This document shows positions 25,071 to 34,344 of a stretch of DNA of 64,000 nucleotides, in pieces. Position 1 is the first letter of the stretch. Every line of letters begins with the position of its first letter. Source of the stretch: CAYRJD01 sp965205925 (GTDB taxonomy: Bacteria; Actinomycetota; Acidimicrobiia; Acidimicrobiales; Poriferisodalaceae); NCBI GenBank assembly GCA_965205925.1, contig OZ242183.1, forward strand, positions 682,001 to 746,000. The letters are read 5' to 3'. The position numbers and the translations under genes are program-made. Under the pieces are notes generated by a model. It saw only the letters and a program-made list of their open reading frames with translations. It was not told the origin of the DNA and searched no databases.

Positions 25071-26513
25071 ATGCCAACAAACAAAAATGTGCCGCTCGAC
25101 GGCGTTGCAATGGCCGCGCAAGTGGTCGCTGGTGAAACAACCGTTTTAGAACTAACCGAGCAAGCCATCAAGCGTTGTGAAAGCGTCAATCCGCAAATAA
25201 ATGCTGTCATCCGCACGACGTTCGATAAGGCTCTTGAGCGAGCAGGCACACTCCAAGCCAGCGAGCCTCGTGAAGGTTTGGGACGCTTGGCGGGCGTGCC
25301 GTTTGTCACCAAAGATCTCAGTTGCACTACCGCTGGTGAACCGCATTACATGGGAAACGCCGCCTTGAAGCAGGCTGATCACCGCGCCGGAGAAACCGCT
25401 TATTTAACAATCATGCTCGCAGAGTTAGGCATGACCAGTCTCGGGTACACCAACACTCCCGAACTCGGATTGACTGTTACCACCGAGCCTGTTTCATATG
25501 GACCGACCGCCAATCCGTGGAACCTTGAATATTCTGCTGGCGGCTCTAGTGGCGGCTCGGCCGCCGCGGTGGCAGCTGGCATTGTGCCAATAGGACAAGG
25601 TGGTGATGGCGGCGGATCGATACGCATCCCTGCTTCAAACTGCGGAATATTTGGGCTAAAACCGAGCCGTGGACGCGTAACGCACGGACCAACAGCCGGC
25701 GAAGGCTGGGCTGGTGCCTCAATCAACGGCGTTATGAGTCGCAGCGTGCGCGACAGTGCTGCTGCTCTTGACGGAATTTGTCGCCCCTGGCCCGGCGACC
25801 CGTATTGGGCACCGTTGCCGCAAGTGCCGTTTGAATCGGTCGTAGGTACCGATCCTGCGGCGCTACGAGTGGGTCTATGCCCTTATTCCGGCTGGGGTGA
25901 TGTGGATGATCAATGCGTAGAGGCGGTGGAAACTGCCGGAAAGCTGCTGGAATCTCTGGGCCACAAGGTCGAGTACTCAATGCCAGACGTGCTATTCGAT
26001 GACGACTTCAGAACCAACTACGGCACTGTGGTCGCTCCAGCGACTGCAGGGATGCTTGACAAGCTGAGCGTTGAGATGGGTCGACCGTTTGAACGTGCCG
26101 ATGTAGAGGGCGACACTTGGGCACTGGCTAAGAGAGGGCGACAGGTCACGGGGGTTCAATACCTGACAGCACTGAGCTGGGTACATGCCTTTACTCGTTC
26201 AATGCTTGCCTGGTGGAACGACCATGACGTTTTGGTTTGTCCGGTTATGGCCGAACCGCCACCAAAGTTGGGTGAGCTGCGGAACCCAGCAAACGGTGGA
26301 CGGATGGGAGAGTTGCTGCATTACACCCCGCAGTTCAATGTCACCGGTCAGCCGGGGATGTCTGTGCCTTTGCATTGGACACCAGACGGATTGCCGGTAG
26401 GGGTGCAATTTGTGGGCGCGCATTGCTCTGAGCTTGTGCTACTTCAGCTAGCCGGTCAGCTAGAACAAGCTGCCCCTTGGGCGCATCGTGTCCCGCCGAT
26501 TTGGACTGATTAG
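25071..26513 (+). CDS. Amidase (amidase-signature family), paralog 1
   Basis: The 480-residue enzyme has the complete Ser-cisSer-Lys machinery: Lys81 in PFVTKDLS, the Gly/Ser-rich GGSSGGSAAAVAAG (159-170 region) and the nucleophile Ser183 in GGGSIRIPAS. It hydrolyses a carboxamide to acid and ammonia. It is divergent from the selenoprotein gene (111-base gap) and followed 26 bases later by a second amidase, with which it shares a nearly identical 62-base stretch. The nitrile hydratase operon 28 kb away would produce amides, so a nitrile-to-acid route is possible, but a 6-aminohexanoate or acylamide substrate is equally possible. Confidence 0.93.
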   Translation: MPTNKNVPLDGVAMAAQVVAGETTVLELTEQAIKRCESVNPQINAVIRTTFDKALERAGTLQASEPREGLGRLAGVPFVTKDLSCTTAGEPHYMGNAALKQADHRAGETAYLTIMLAELGMTSLGYTNTPELGLTVTTEPVSYGPTANPWNLEYSAGGSSGGSAAAVAAGIVPIGQGGDGGGSIRIPASNCGIFGLKPSRGRVTHGPTAGEGWAGASINGVMSRSVRDSAAALDGICRPWPGDPYWAPLPQVPFESVVGTDPAALRVGLCPYSGWGDVDDQCVEAVETAGKLLESLGHKVEYSMPDVLFDDDFRTNYGTVVAPATAGMLDKLSVEMGRPFERADVEGDTWALAKRGRQVTGVQYLTALSWVHAFTRSMLAWWNDHDVLVCPVMAEPPPKLGELRNPANGGRMGELLHYTPQFNVTGQPGMSVPLHWTPDGLPVGVQFVGAHCSELVLLQLAGQLEQAAPWAHRVPPIWTD

Positions 26514-26539
26514 CTGATTAACAGTCGCTTAGTGCTTAA

Positions 26540-27976
26540 GTGATCGATCGGCGGTTCGACGATGCCACCGCATTAGCGGCTGCCATAGGCGAGGGCAAAT
26601 TGTCCGTGCTTGAGGTCTTTGAAATAGCCGCTGCCCGCTATGAGGCGTTCAACCCAGCGCTAAATGCGATCATTCATCCACGCCTAGATGAGGCGCGTGA
26701 CCAGGCGCTTGAGCAGGAGCGCAGCCCGGCCGACGCCAGATTGTTTGGGATTCCAATTGCGATCAAGGACTTGGGTTGTGAACAGCTTGACGAACCGCAT
26801 CATCGCGGAGCCAGGTTCTTAGCGCAAGCCGGCTGGCGAAGTCGCCAGAACAGTCATCTGTTCGATCTTTTGTCTGCTAGCGGAGCCATATCGATCGGTC
26901 GCACTAACACGCCAGAGTTTGGCAGCACCATCACTACCGAGCCTGTTGCTTATGGGCCGACCGCCAATCCGTGGAACCTTGAATATTCTGCTGGCGGCTC
27001 TAGTGGAGGCTCGGCCGCTGCGGTAGCGGTGGGCATCGTGCCGGTGGCGCACGGCAACGATGGGGGAGGTTCAATTCGAATTCCTGCCAGTGCCTGCGGG
27101 TTAGTTGGCTTGAAACCTTCACGCGGGCGAGTTTCGGCCGGCCCACAAAACGGTGAGCATCGAGGAGGGCTAGCGATAGACGGAATGCTTACGCGAACGG
27201 TGCGCGACGCAGCGTTGTGTTTGAGTGCTATTAGCCACCCAGCGATGGGTGATCCCTATCCGGCACCTGTGCTAGCTAATTCAAGAGTCGGCAGCTCAGG
27301 CAAATCAGATTCCGCGAGATTGCGAATAGCGACCTATAGCGAGAATTGTTCGCCACCCGTCAAAGCTGCCACGGACGCCACTGCTGCGCTACTAGAAGAA
27401 CTAGGCCATGAGGTAGTCCCAAACAGCTATCCCAGCGACTGGTTCGACCCTGAAATGGCGGATCAACTGTTAGTGGTTCGTGCTATTTCTATGGCAGCAG
27501 AGCTAGATCACTGGGCGAGAGTGCTTGGCCGTCCCATTGGCAATGACGACGTAGAGCCCAGTAACTTTTGGGCGGCCGAGCTGGGAAGAGATTTACCAGC
27601 CGCTATGTATCTGACCGCACAGAGCTGGCTAGCCAACTGGCGTCGACGAGTGGCGGAATTTTGGCAATCTTTTGACTTACTGTTAACACCTGTCCTAGGT
27701 GATGTAACGCCCCCGCTGGGCTATCTCTCCGACCCGGTTGATGGGCCGCGACGGTTGCGCGATCTGCTTGGATTTGTGGATCAGGCCAACGTCTCCGGCC
27801 AGCCTGCCATATCTTTGCCGGCTGCTCTGTCGAGCGAACAGATGCCGATCGGTGTGCAACTAATTGCTGAGACCGGCGCCGAGGCGCTGCTGTTACACAT
27901 TGCTCAGCAGGTGAGCGATGCCGACGGGTTTATCGACTTACCAGATTTGGCAGATCAACATGGCTGGATCTCATGA
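26540..27976 (+). CDS. Amidase (amidase-signature family), paralog 2
   Basis: The 478-residue paralog of the preceding gene has Lys76 (IAIKDLG), GGSSGGSAAAVAVG and nucleophile Ser178 (GGGSIRIPAS). Overall similarity to paralog 1 is moderate, yet 26957-27018 matches 25503-25564 at 61 of 62 bases. This indicates gene conversion or very strong local constraint. The start is GTG. It probably acts on a related amide. Its stop overlaps the ATG of the next gene (ATGA). Confidence 0.92.
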   Translation: MIDRRFDDATALAAAIGEGKLSVLEVFEIAAARYEAFNPALNAIIHPRLDEARDQALEQERSPADARLFGIPIAIKDLGCEQLDEPHHRGARFLAQAGWRSRQNSHLFDLLSASGAISIGRTNTPEFGSTITTEPVAYGPTANPWNLEYSAGGSSGGSAAAVAVGIVPVAHGNDGGGSIRIPASACGLVGLKPSRGRVSAGPQNGEHRGGLAIDGMLTRTVRDAALCLSAISHPAMGDPYPAPVLANSRVGSSGKSDSARLRIATYSENCSPPVKAATDATAALLEELGHEVVPNSYPSDWFDPEMADQLLVVRAISMAAELDHWARVLGRPIGNDDVEPSNFWAAELGRDLPAAMYLTAQSWLANWRRRVAEFWQSFDLLLTPVLGDVTPPLGYLSDPVDGPRRLRDLLGFVDQANVSGQPAISLPAALSSEQMPIGVQLIAETGAEALLLHIAQQVSDADGFIDLPDLADQHGWIS

Positions 27977-28494
27977 CGGGGCAGGCCAATAAGCTCCGCT
28001 GGCTTGTTGAGGCAGAAAAGTTTCACGGCAACGTCATTACCGATGCGGTAGCAGTCCGCGATCGTGAATGGCTAAAGCAGCGTCGCTGGTCCATCGCTTC
28101 GCACGGAACCGTAATTGCATTAGGGATTGTCATGATTCAAGCACTTGGTGTCGGCTGGGTGCTGGTGCTACTTGCGTCAGTCGTTCACTTGGTTATTTTT
28201 TCCCCAAGGCGGGTTTTACTTGCCACTACGAAGGGGCTGCTAGTGGTGGAGATCAGAGCAACACGCGTCGAACCTGTCGCTCAGATACCACTAGGTGCGG
28301 CTGCTGCTTTGACCTTGCGTCAAGACGAGCCACAAGTCCAGTTGGAGATATTCATCCAAGCCAGCCCCGAGCAGTCCGATCTGGCGCAGCCCGGAGTGCT
28401 GTTATGGGAGGGCACTTTCGACGGAAATGATCTGAAGCTGGCCGAAGAAGTCATCCGCGACGGCGGGGGAGAACCTGTACGCATAAAGCGTTAG
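27973..28494 (+). CDS. Two-helix membrane protein of unknown function
   Basis: This 173-residue protein has a hydrophobic hairpin (about residues 45-78: VIALGIVMIQALG and VLVLLASVVHLVIF), flanked by a charged N terminus and a soluble beta-rich C terminus. I do not recognise a family; the layout resembles small PH-like or DUF membrane proteins. The ATGA overlap with amidase 2 implies translational coupling, so it may help with the amidase substrate or be carried along. Confidence 0.7.
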   Translation: MTGQANKLRWLVEAEKFHGNVITDAVAVRDREWLKQRRWSIASHGTVIALGIVMIQALGVGWVLVLLASVVHLVIFSPRRVLLATTKGLLVVEIRATRVEPVAQIPLGAAAALTLRQDEPQVQLEIFIQASPEQSDLAQPGVLLWEGTFDGNDLKLAEEVIRDGGGEPVRIKR

Positions 28495-28547
28495 ACAGTC
28501 CTGTCAATTCAAGCGCCGACACTTAGCTGGCAATTAGCTTTGCCTTT

Positions 28548-29582
28548 GTGAGGCTGCTTCGCTTTTTTGGTCCAGAAAACAACCCGGCAATTAACCCGGC
28601 ATTAGCAGTCTTGGGCTTGGAAAATTCTCCCCACTTGCCGCACAAACTGTCTCGGTTGGGAATTGTTGCCCCTTGCAATGAAGGCATCATTGACGTTCAG
28701 CGGTATGCACAACGCGATCAATACGGCCAACTGATAGAGACCTTCACACAGGCTTTGCATCCCGAAGTAGTTGACACGATGCGTGACCTAGCGCAATTTG
28801 ACGCCGATCTGGATTTGAACGAAACAATCCGCTTAGCCGCTCCGATTGATGTTGGTTCCAAGTTGCTATGCGTAGGAGCTAACTATCACAAGAAATACCC
28901 GCTAGGCGGAGATGTTCAAGCTCCCCCTCAGCCGGTCTATTTCAACAAGCCTCCGGGCATCTTGGCTGCACATGGCGAGCCACTGGCGGTGCCAGCCGCC
29001 TCTGAGCAACTTGATTACGAAGCTGAAATAGCAGTGGTAATTGGCAAACCGGGTCGTCACATCGACCCGTTGCAAGCCAGCGAGCATGTGGCTGGCTACA
29101 CGATATTGAACGATGGGTCGGTGCGAAACTGGCAACGCCATAGCGTGGCGGCCGGTAAAAACTTCTATATGACGGGCGCTATTGGCCCCTACATCATCAC
29201 TGCAGATGAGGTAGAAGACCCAAGTTCGATGCGTATCAGTTCTTATGTGAACGGTGAACAGCGCCAGAGTGCCGGTATTGATGAGATGATTTTCACCGTT
29301 GCAGAGTTGGTCTCGTATCTCTCAAGAATCGTCCCACTGGCTCCGGGCGATGTTATTTCCACAGGCTCACCGGAAGGCACAGGTGGTTCACACGATCCAC
29401 CAATGTGGTTAAAGCCGGGCGACTTGGTCACATGCGAACTAACCGGGATGCTTCCACTGACGAATCCGGTGACCTCCGAACAAGCACTAACTCGTCCAGC
29501 AGACCTGGAGCGCGACTATGAAATAGCGAGTAGGACAGGTAACTTGGGAACCCTTGTATACCACCCCAAGGGCGACGCATAG
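28548..29582 (+). CDS. Fumarylacetoacetate hydrolase family protein
   Basis: The 344-residue protein has the FAH C-terminal fold: CVGANYHKKYPL, the metal ligands in QLDYEAEIAVVIGKPG (Glu-x-Glu), YTILNDGSVRNWQ, and VPLAPGDVISTGSPEGTGG. Such enzymes hydrolyse or decarboxylate acylpyruvates and related beta-diketo acids, or isomerise/hydrolyse 2-hydroxyhepta-2,4-diene-1,7-dioate-type compounds in aromatic catabolism. The exact substrate is unknown. The start is GTG. Its last 29 bases overlap the annotated TTG start of the VanY gene. Confidence 0.9.
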   Translation: MRLLRFFGPENNPAINPALAVLGLENSPHLPHKLSRLGIVAPCNEGIIDVQRYAQRDQYGQLIETFTQALHPEVVDTMRDLAQFDADLDLNETIRLAAPIDVGSKLLCVGANYHKKYPLGGDVQAPPQPVYFNKPPGILAAHGEPLAVPAASEQLDYEAEIAVVIGKPGRHIDPLQASEHVAGYTILNDGSVRNWQRHSVAAGKNFYMTGAIGPYIITADEVEDPSSMRISSYVNGEQRQSAGIDEMIFTVAELVSYLSRIVPLAPGDVISTGSPEGTGGSHDPPMWLKPGDLVTCELTGMLPLTNPVTSEQALTRPADLERDYEIASRTGNLGTLVYHPKGDA

Positions 29583-30930
29583 CTGCGAACCATTTAAAGG
29601 TCAGACACGTCGCCGCAGCCATCGCTGGTTTGTTGCGTTGGCAACGCTGATCGTTGCTGTCCTGTTTCTGCCTCTTTCCCCTGCGTCAGCACAATCCACA
29701 GATGTCAGCGACGCAGAGCTAGCTCGGCTTAAAGCTGAACTTGAAGCTGAAGTAGCGGCTGACAAATCTGCACGTGAAGCTCACAAGGTCGAAGTGTTAG
29801 AGCAAGCACGCGTGGTGCTCGCTCAGCAAGGCGATGTGGCCGATGTTGAAGAAGCGTTGCACCAGGTACAAGGTCTGCTTACAGAGCAGCGAAAGTTCGT
29901 TCGTGCTGCCGAGTTAGAAGTTGAGGTAGCACAGGCCACCGTTGAAGTCGCACAGCAGCGCGTCAAAGATCTTTCGGAGCTGCAACATGAGCTAAGGCGC
30001 CGTGTGCAAGAGCTAATTATTCAGGTGTATATCGGTCGCGACGCCAGCCTGGAAGGCTCGCTAGGACTGGCCCGCACCGGTGACGTATATGAAGCCGCAC
30101 GCATCGAAACTTTGGTTGGAGCTGTGTACGGCGATCTACGAACCACTTCGGATCAGCTGCACGCAGTGGAGGTCGATGCTGAGCAGGCTGTGTGGGAGTT
30201 TGAGGCTGCGGTTGAACGATTTCAAGTCAAGCAACAAGATGCCACCTACAAGGAAGAAGAACTGGTGGAAAGCGTCGAATTGCAGTACGACTTTTACCGT
30301 CAGGTAAACAATCGCTACGAATCCGTGTTGTACGAAGCACAAGTTCTACAAGAGGTTGACGATCAGCTTGCCGCCGAAGTGACTGACAGCGCTAAGAGGC
30401 TTGGAGCGGTGCTGGCCGAAGAAAACCGCCGCACACTGATACGACTAGAGCAAGAGCGGCGTGCCCGGGAGCGACTAGTAGCAGAAACCCTTGCTCGTGA
30501 GGGAACCGCGCGAGCCCCAACCTCTTCCAACGTCCCTGCTAGTGAGTTGCGTACGATACGTGGAATCAGAGTGCATGAGTCAATTTATGTTGACCTTTTA
30601 AACTTGCTGAGCGCGGCTGAAGACGACGGCATCACACTAGGTGGTGGTGGTTATCGCAGTTACAGTTCGCAGGTCAACTTGAGGCGTTTTCACTGTGGGA
30701 CGAGCCAGTATGCGATTTATTCCAAACCGTCATCAACTTGCAGACCGCCGACAGCCCGACCCGGCTACTCAATGCACGAACGGGGCTTGGCGATCGATTT
30801 CACAGTAAATGGTCGTGCTATCACTAGTCGCAACACGACAGCATTCCGTTGGCTAAGAAACAACGCTGGTAAATATGGGCTTAAGAACTTGCCTAGCGAG
30901 CCGTGGCATTGGTCAACCAACGGCAACTAG
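29554..30930 (+). CDS. Secreted coiled-coil protein with VanY/D-Ala-D-Ala carboxypeptidase domain
   Basis: The 458-residue precursor has a signal peptide (hydrophobic core about 27-42, ending near SPASAQS) and a long Glu/Gln/Arg-rich coiled coil (about 50-320), like the regulatory region of PcsB/RipA/EnvC wall hydrolases. The C-terminal VanY (M15) peptidase domain has GYSMHERGLAIDF and EPWHWS, the zinc-binding His/Asp/His set. It should trim peptidoglycan stem peptides outside the membrane, with the coiled coil controlling access. The start is uncertain: TTG 29554 lies inside the preceding gene and no ATG is available before the signal peptide. Confidence 0.88.
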   Translation: MYTTPRATHSCEPFKGQTRRRSHRWFVALATLIVAVLFLPLSPASAQSTDVSDAELARLKAELEAEVAADKSAREAHKVEVLEQARVVLAQQGDVADVEEALHQVQGLLTEQRKFVRAAELEVEVAQATVEVAQQRVKDLSELQHELRRRVQELIIQVYIGRDASLEGSLGLARTGDVYEAARIETLVGAVYGDLRTTSDQLHAVEVDAEQAVWEFEAAVERFQVKQQDATYKEEELVESVELQYDFYRQVNNRYESVLYEAQVLQEVDDQLAAEVTDSAKRLGAVLAEENRRTLIRLEQERRARERLVAETLAREGTARAPTSSNVPASELRTIRGIRVHESIYVDLLNLLSAAEDDGITLGGGGYRSYSSQVNLRRFHCGTSQYAIYSKPSSTCRPPTARPGYSMHERGLAIDFTVNGRAITSRNTTAFRWLRNNAGKYGLKNLPSEPWHWSTNGN

Positions 30931-30939
30931 TTTCTTTGC

Positions 30940-32820
30940 ATGTACTTAGAGAAGCTCACTAGCCCAGCTGATCTAAGGGCGCTAGATAGCTCTCAACTTG
31001 ACGAGCTATGTGAAGAGATTCGCAGCTTCATAGTTGACACCGTTTCACAAACCGGCGGCCATCTTGGTTCCAATCTGGGTGCCGTTGAGCTGACAGTTGC
31101 CATACATCGAGTGTTCGAATCGCCGCGTGATGTGATCGTCTGGGACACCGGTCATCAGTCGTACGTTCACAAGCTGGTAACGGGCCGTCGACAGGAGTTT
31201 GAAAACCTTCGTCAGCGCCACGGCCTGTCGGGTTATCCCAGCACCGTTGAGTCGGAACACGATGTCGTGGAAAACAGCCACGCATCTACTTCTCTTAGCT
31301 GGGCTTCAGGCATTGCTACCGGCTTTGACTTGCATGGCAGCGATCACCGACGAGTAATTGCTGTTATCGGAGACGGATCGATGACCGGAGGCATGGCGTT
31401 TGAAGCTCTCAACAACTTAGGGCATTATCGGCAAAATGCATTGATCGTGCTCAATGACAATGGCCGGTCTTACGCGCCAACAGTTAGCCGCCTGTCTACC
31501 GCGGTGTCGCGCCTGCGCCAATCACCGCAATACGTGCATAGTCGCCGGACGGTCGAAACTTTGCTTGGGCGAGTTCCGTTGGGTGATGGCATGAGACGCG
31601 GATTAGAGAGCGCCGCAGCTGCTTTGCGGGAGTTGTGGGAGCCCCCCGCGTTTTTTGAAACCCTCGGGGTGCGTTATCTGGGGCCAGTAGATGGCCACGA
31701 CATTTCCGCGATGGAATCATCATTGCGTGATGCGGCGGCCTACACGGGTGGCCCGGTCGTGGTGCATGTGATGACTCAAAAAGGTCGCGGCTATGAGCCA
31801 GCAGAGCGTGATGAGATAAAGCACCTGCATGACACAGGCTTGTTTGATCCGCAAACCGGTACGGCGCCAAATAAGGTCCTAGCTCAGGTACCTGACTACA
31901 CGTCTGCATTTACCGCAACCTTGCTTGAGGCTGCAGAACGTGATCCAAACATCGTGGCTATAACCGCTGCAATGGGTGGGTCAACCGGATTGCTCCCGTT
32001 TCAAGAACGCTTCCCAGAGCGATATTTTGATGTGGGAATAGCTGAGCAGCATGCTCTGACCTCTGCTGCGGGTATGTCCGTCGCAGGGCTGCGACCGGTA
32101 GTGGCGGTGTATTCCACGTTTTTGGCACGCGCATTTGACCAAGCCTTGTACGACATTGGATTGCACCACCTGCCGGTAATTTTGTGCGCCGATCGCGCGG
32201 GTGTTACCGGTCCAGATGGTGCCTCACATCACGGTCTTTACGACGTCGCCATGTATATGCGAGTACCGAATGCGACAATCATGGCTCCGTCTTCAACGCA
32301 AGAGTTGACCGCAATGTTCAACCAAGCACTGCAGATAACCGACGGGCCGGTTTTGATCCGTTGGCCACGCGGAGTAGCCAATAACAGTGATTCCATTGGC
32401 ACCGGGTTACAAGCTCGACAACTTTTGGACGGTGACGGTGACGTTTGCCTACTAGCCGCAGGAAAAATGCTGAGCCAAGCCGAACAAGCGGCAGAGCTAC
32501 TAGCCGAGGAAAGCGTCAGCGTGACGCTTTGGGATCCGCGAATTCTGAAACCGCTTGATGGTCGCATGTTGCGAGATGCTTGCCGTCACCGTCTGGTAGC
32601 GACGATTGAAGATGGTGTCGCGGTGGGTGGCTTTGGCAGCCTGGTTAATAACAGCTTGCAGCGTCGTACCGAAGCGGTGATACCACGTGTCTTGCAACTA
32701 GGCACGCCCGATGACTACTTGCCGCATGGTGATGCGGCAGGGCTTCATTCGGAGATTGGTTTAGATCCGACCGGAATTGCCGCCACCATCCGCAAAGTCT
32801 TGGGTTACATCGACAGTTAG
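30940..32820 (+). CDS. dxs: 1-deoxy-D-xylulose-5-phosphate synthase
   Basis: The 626-residue thiamine-diphosphate enzyme condenses pyruvate and glyceraldehyde 3-phosphate, the first step of the MEP isoprenoid pathway. Visible motifs are GGHLGSNLGAVELTVAIH, VWDTGHQSYVHKLVTGR, the ThDP/Mg segment GDGSMTGGMAFEALNN, the transketolase-like DVGIAEQHALTSAAGM and DRAGVTGPDGASHHG. Length is normal for DXS. It starts nine bases after the VanY gene, and its 3' end converges on the thiolase-fold gene across a small hairpin. Confidence 0.97.
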   Translation: MYLEKLTSPADLRALDSSQLDELCEEIRSFIVDTVSQTGGHLGSNLGAVELTVAIHRVFESPRDVIVWDTGHQSYVHKLVTGRRQEFENLRQRHGLSGYPSTVESEHDVVENSHASTSLSWASGIATGFDLHGSDHRRVIAVIGDGSMTGGMAFEALNNLGHYRQNALIVLNDNGRSYAPTVSRLSTAVSRLRQSPQYVHSRRTVETLLGRVPLGDGMRRGLESAAAALRELWEPPAFFETLGVRYLGPVDGHDISAMESSLRDAAAYTGGPVVVHVMTQKGRGYEPAERDEIKHLHDTGLFDPQTGTAPNKVLAQVPDYTSAFTATLLEAAERDPNIVAITAAMGGSTGLLPFQERFPERYFDVGIAEQHALTSAAGMSVAGLRPVVAVYSTFLARAFDQALYDIGLHHLPVILCADRAGVTGPDGASHHGLYDVAMYMRVPNATIMAPSSTQELTAMFNQALQITDGPVLIRWPRGVANNSDSIGTGLQARQLLDGDGDVCLLAAGKMLSQAEQAAELLAEESVSVTLWDPRILKPLDGRMLRDACRHRLVATIEDGVAVGGFGSLVNNSLQRRTEAVIPRVLQLGTPDDYLPHGDAAGLHSEIGLDPTGIAATIRKVLGYIDS

Positions 32821-32834
32821 CGGGGTAGCTAGTG

Positions 32835-32848
32835 CCGCTAACTAGCGG
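32835..32848. terminator. 14-bp hairpin at convergent junction (copy B)
   Basis: This is the same CCGCTAACTAGCGG sequence as at 21993-22006. Again it sits between converging genes (dxs and the thiolase-fold/OB-fold gene), and again it contains the minus-strand TAG (32838-32840). It is probably a small bidirectional terminator, though no U-tract follows on the plus strand. Confidence 0.4.
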
Positions 32849-34232
32849 GGCGTGCCTTCCAGAAGTAGTTATGAATTCCCTGAGCGGTGTACAAACGTCT
32901 GAAGGTCATCTCCACACGATCGCCGATAGCCACCTTCTCAGGGTTTACATCGGTCATCTCAGCTTGGAAGCGACCGCCGCCGTCAAAGTCGATCACAACT
33001 GCAACCACTGGCGGCGACAAGGAAAACGCCAACCGGTCAACCGTGAAGGTTGCAATGGTGGCTGGCACACCGGCCATGGGGATGCGTTCCATTTCATCCA
33101 CAGCGCCTCCTTCCATTGATACACGCATCGGCGGCAAGTGAATAGCACCCGAGGACCGATCCTTTGAGCCGACGAAGGCATACTTCCAGTCTTCGGAGCG
33201 ATAGATCGGTGGTGCCCCGGGGCGATCCGGGTCTGGCCGACGTGGTGGCTCCCGATCCAGGAATCCTCGCCAGGTTAGATACTTGTTGTAGTCCAGCTCG
33301 TCGTCACCATTTTCGATCTGTGAGCTAACCGTTTTGCTTGGTGTGTAGTTGGCGATCGCATCAGTAGCGCGGATGACGTTTGCCGAACAGCCGTCGGCTA
33401 GATGCACTGTAAGAATCGTCTCACCGGGTGATGCGGTATCAAGCACCGACGCCAGCATCAAACCCATATGAGCCGCACCGGTGTTTCCGATGTGATCTGT
33501 CAGATTATCCACCAGCTTGTCGCCTGCTATTCGGCTAAGCGCTCTCACCGCTCGTGCATGAAGACCCGTGATGATTACCTTGTCGACATCATCCATACCT
33601 ATGTTGGCCGACTTCAGTGACCGCTCAATGGCATCGTTCGCCAAAGGCAGGTACGCCTGTTCGCCGAATCGTTCTTCCCAGATGCGAGAAGCGGAGTCGC
33701 CGGGTTGGCGGTAGCGATCTAGAAATTCGGCTGTCGCAGACGCACCACCTATCCACGCTGCAATGAGATCCGCGTCGGTGTCATCTCCAAATAACAGAGC
33801 CGAAGCAGCGTCGCCCCCTTGAGCCTCATCGATACTGGTCGGATTACCGGTGCGTAAATCAGACATAACCACCAGATTGATACCTGGCATTTCGTGTCCG
33901 GCGGCTATGGCACCTTCGGCGGAGCGAGCAGAGCCACCCATGTCAACAGCCCAGGCGGCTTGATCAAGGTCGAGCGCAGCATGAATTGCGGTGGCATTGG
34001 TTTTGTCCAGGTAAGCCGGGTTTGTGGTGCTAAACAGCACCGCATTTACAGCGTGGTCTTTACCCCGCAAGCAGTTGCGAGCGGCTTCGACACCCATAGT
34101 GGTGGTGTCCTCGTCAAAGTTTGCTACCGCACGATGACCGCGCCCACCACCGGTCCCCATAGTTGCGGTGATCTTTGCTCGATCAAGCCTGTAGTACGGC
34201 AGATATGCCCCGTAGCCGATGATGCCTCTCAC
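32838..34232 (-). CDS. HMG-CoA synthase-like thiolase-fold protein fused to an OB-fold (DUF35) domain
   Basis: The 464-residue protein begins GIIGYGAYLPYYRL, as in 3-hydroxy-3-methylglutaryl-CoA synthase/KAS III-like proteins. It contains DEDTTTMGVEAARN and ends in an OB-fold segment (ATIATFTVDRLAFSLSPPVV to FWKARPAS) like the DUF35 partners of acetyl-CoA acetyltransferases. At the expected nucleophile position the sequence reads AVDMGGSARSAEGAI (about 95-109), where family enzymes have Cys. Condensing activity is therefore doubtful, and acyl-CoA binding or scaffolding is possible. A related non-Cys subfamily occurs in actinobacteria. The start is ATG 34232. Confidence 0.82.
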   Translation of the reverse strand: MRGIIGYGAYLPYYRLDRAKITATMGTGGGRGHRAVANFDEDTTTMGVEAARNCLRGKDHAVNAVLFSTTNPAYLDKTNATAIHAALDLDQAAWAVDMGGSARSAEGAIAAGHEMPGINLVVMSDLRTGNPTSIDEAQGGDAASALLFGDDTDADLIAAWIGGASATAEFLDRYRQPGDSASRIWEERFGEQAYLPLANDAIERSLKSANIGMDDVDKVIITGLHARAVRALSRIAGDKLVDNLTDHIGNTGAAHMGLMLASVLDTASPGETILTVHLADGCSANVIRATDAIANYTPSKTVSSQIENGDDELDYNKYLTWRGFLDREPPRRPDPDRPGAPPIYRSEDWKYAFVGSKDRSSGAIHLPPMRVSMEGGAVDEMERIPMAGVPATIATFTVDRLAFSLSPPVVAVVIDFDGGGRFQAEMTDVNPEKVAIGDRVEMTFRRLYTAQGIHNYFWKARPAS

Positions 34233-34344
34233 ATGCTTTCCTAACTCGTTTGGCCTTAACTTGTCTGGCGCAGCAGTCTAGGTTGGAACGCCTAAGCGAT
34301 AACTAGTGAGAACCGTGAATGCTTTGATGAGTTGCCGCTGAGAT

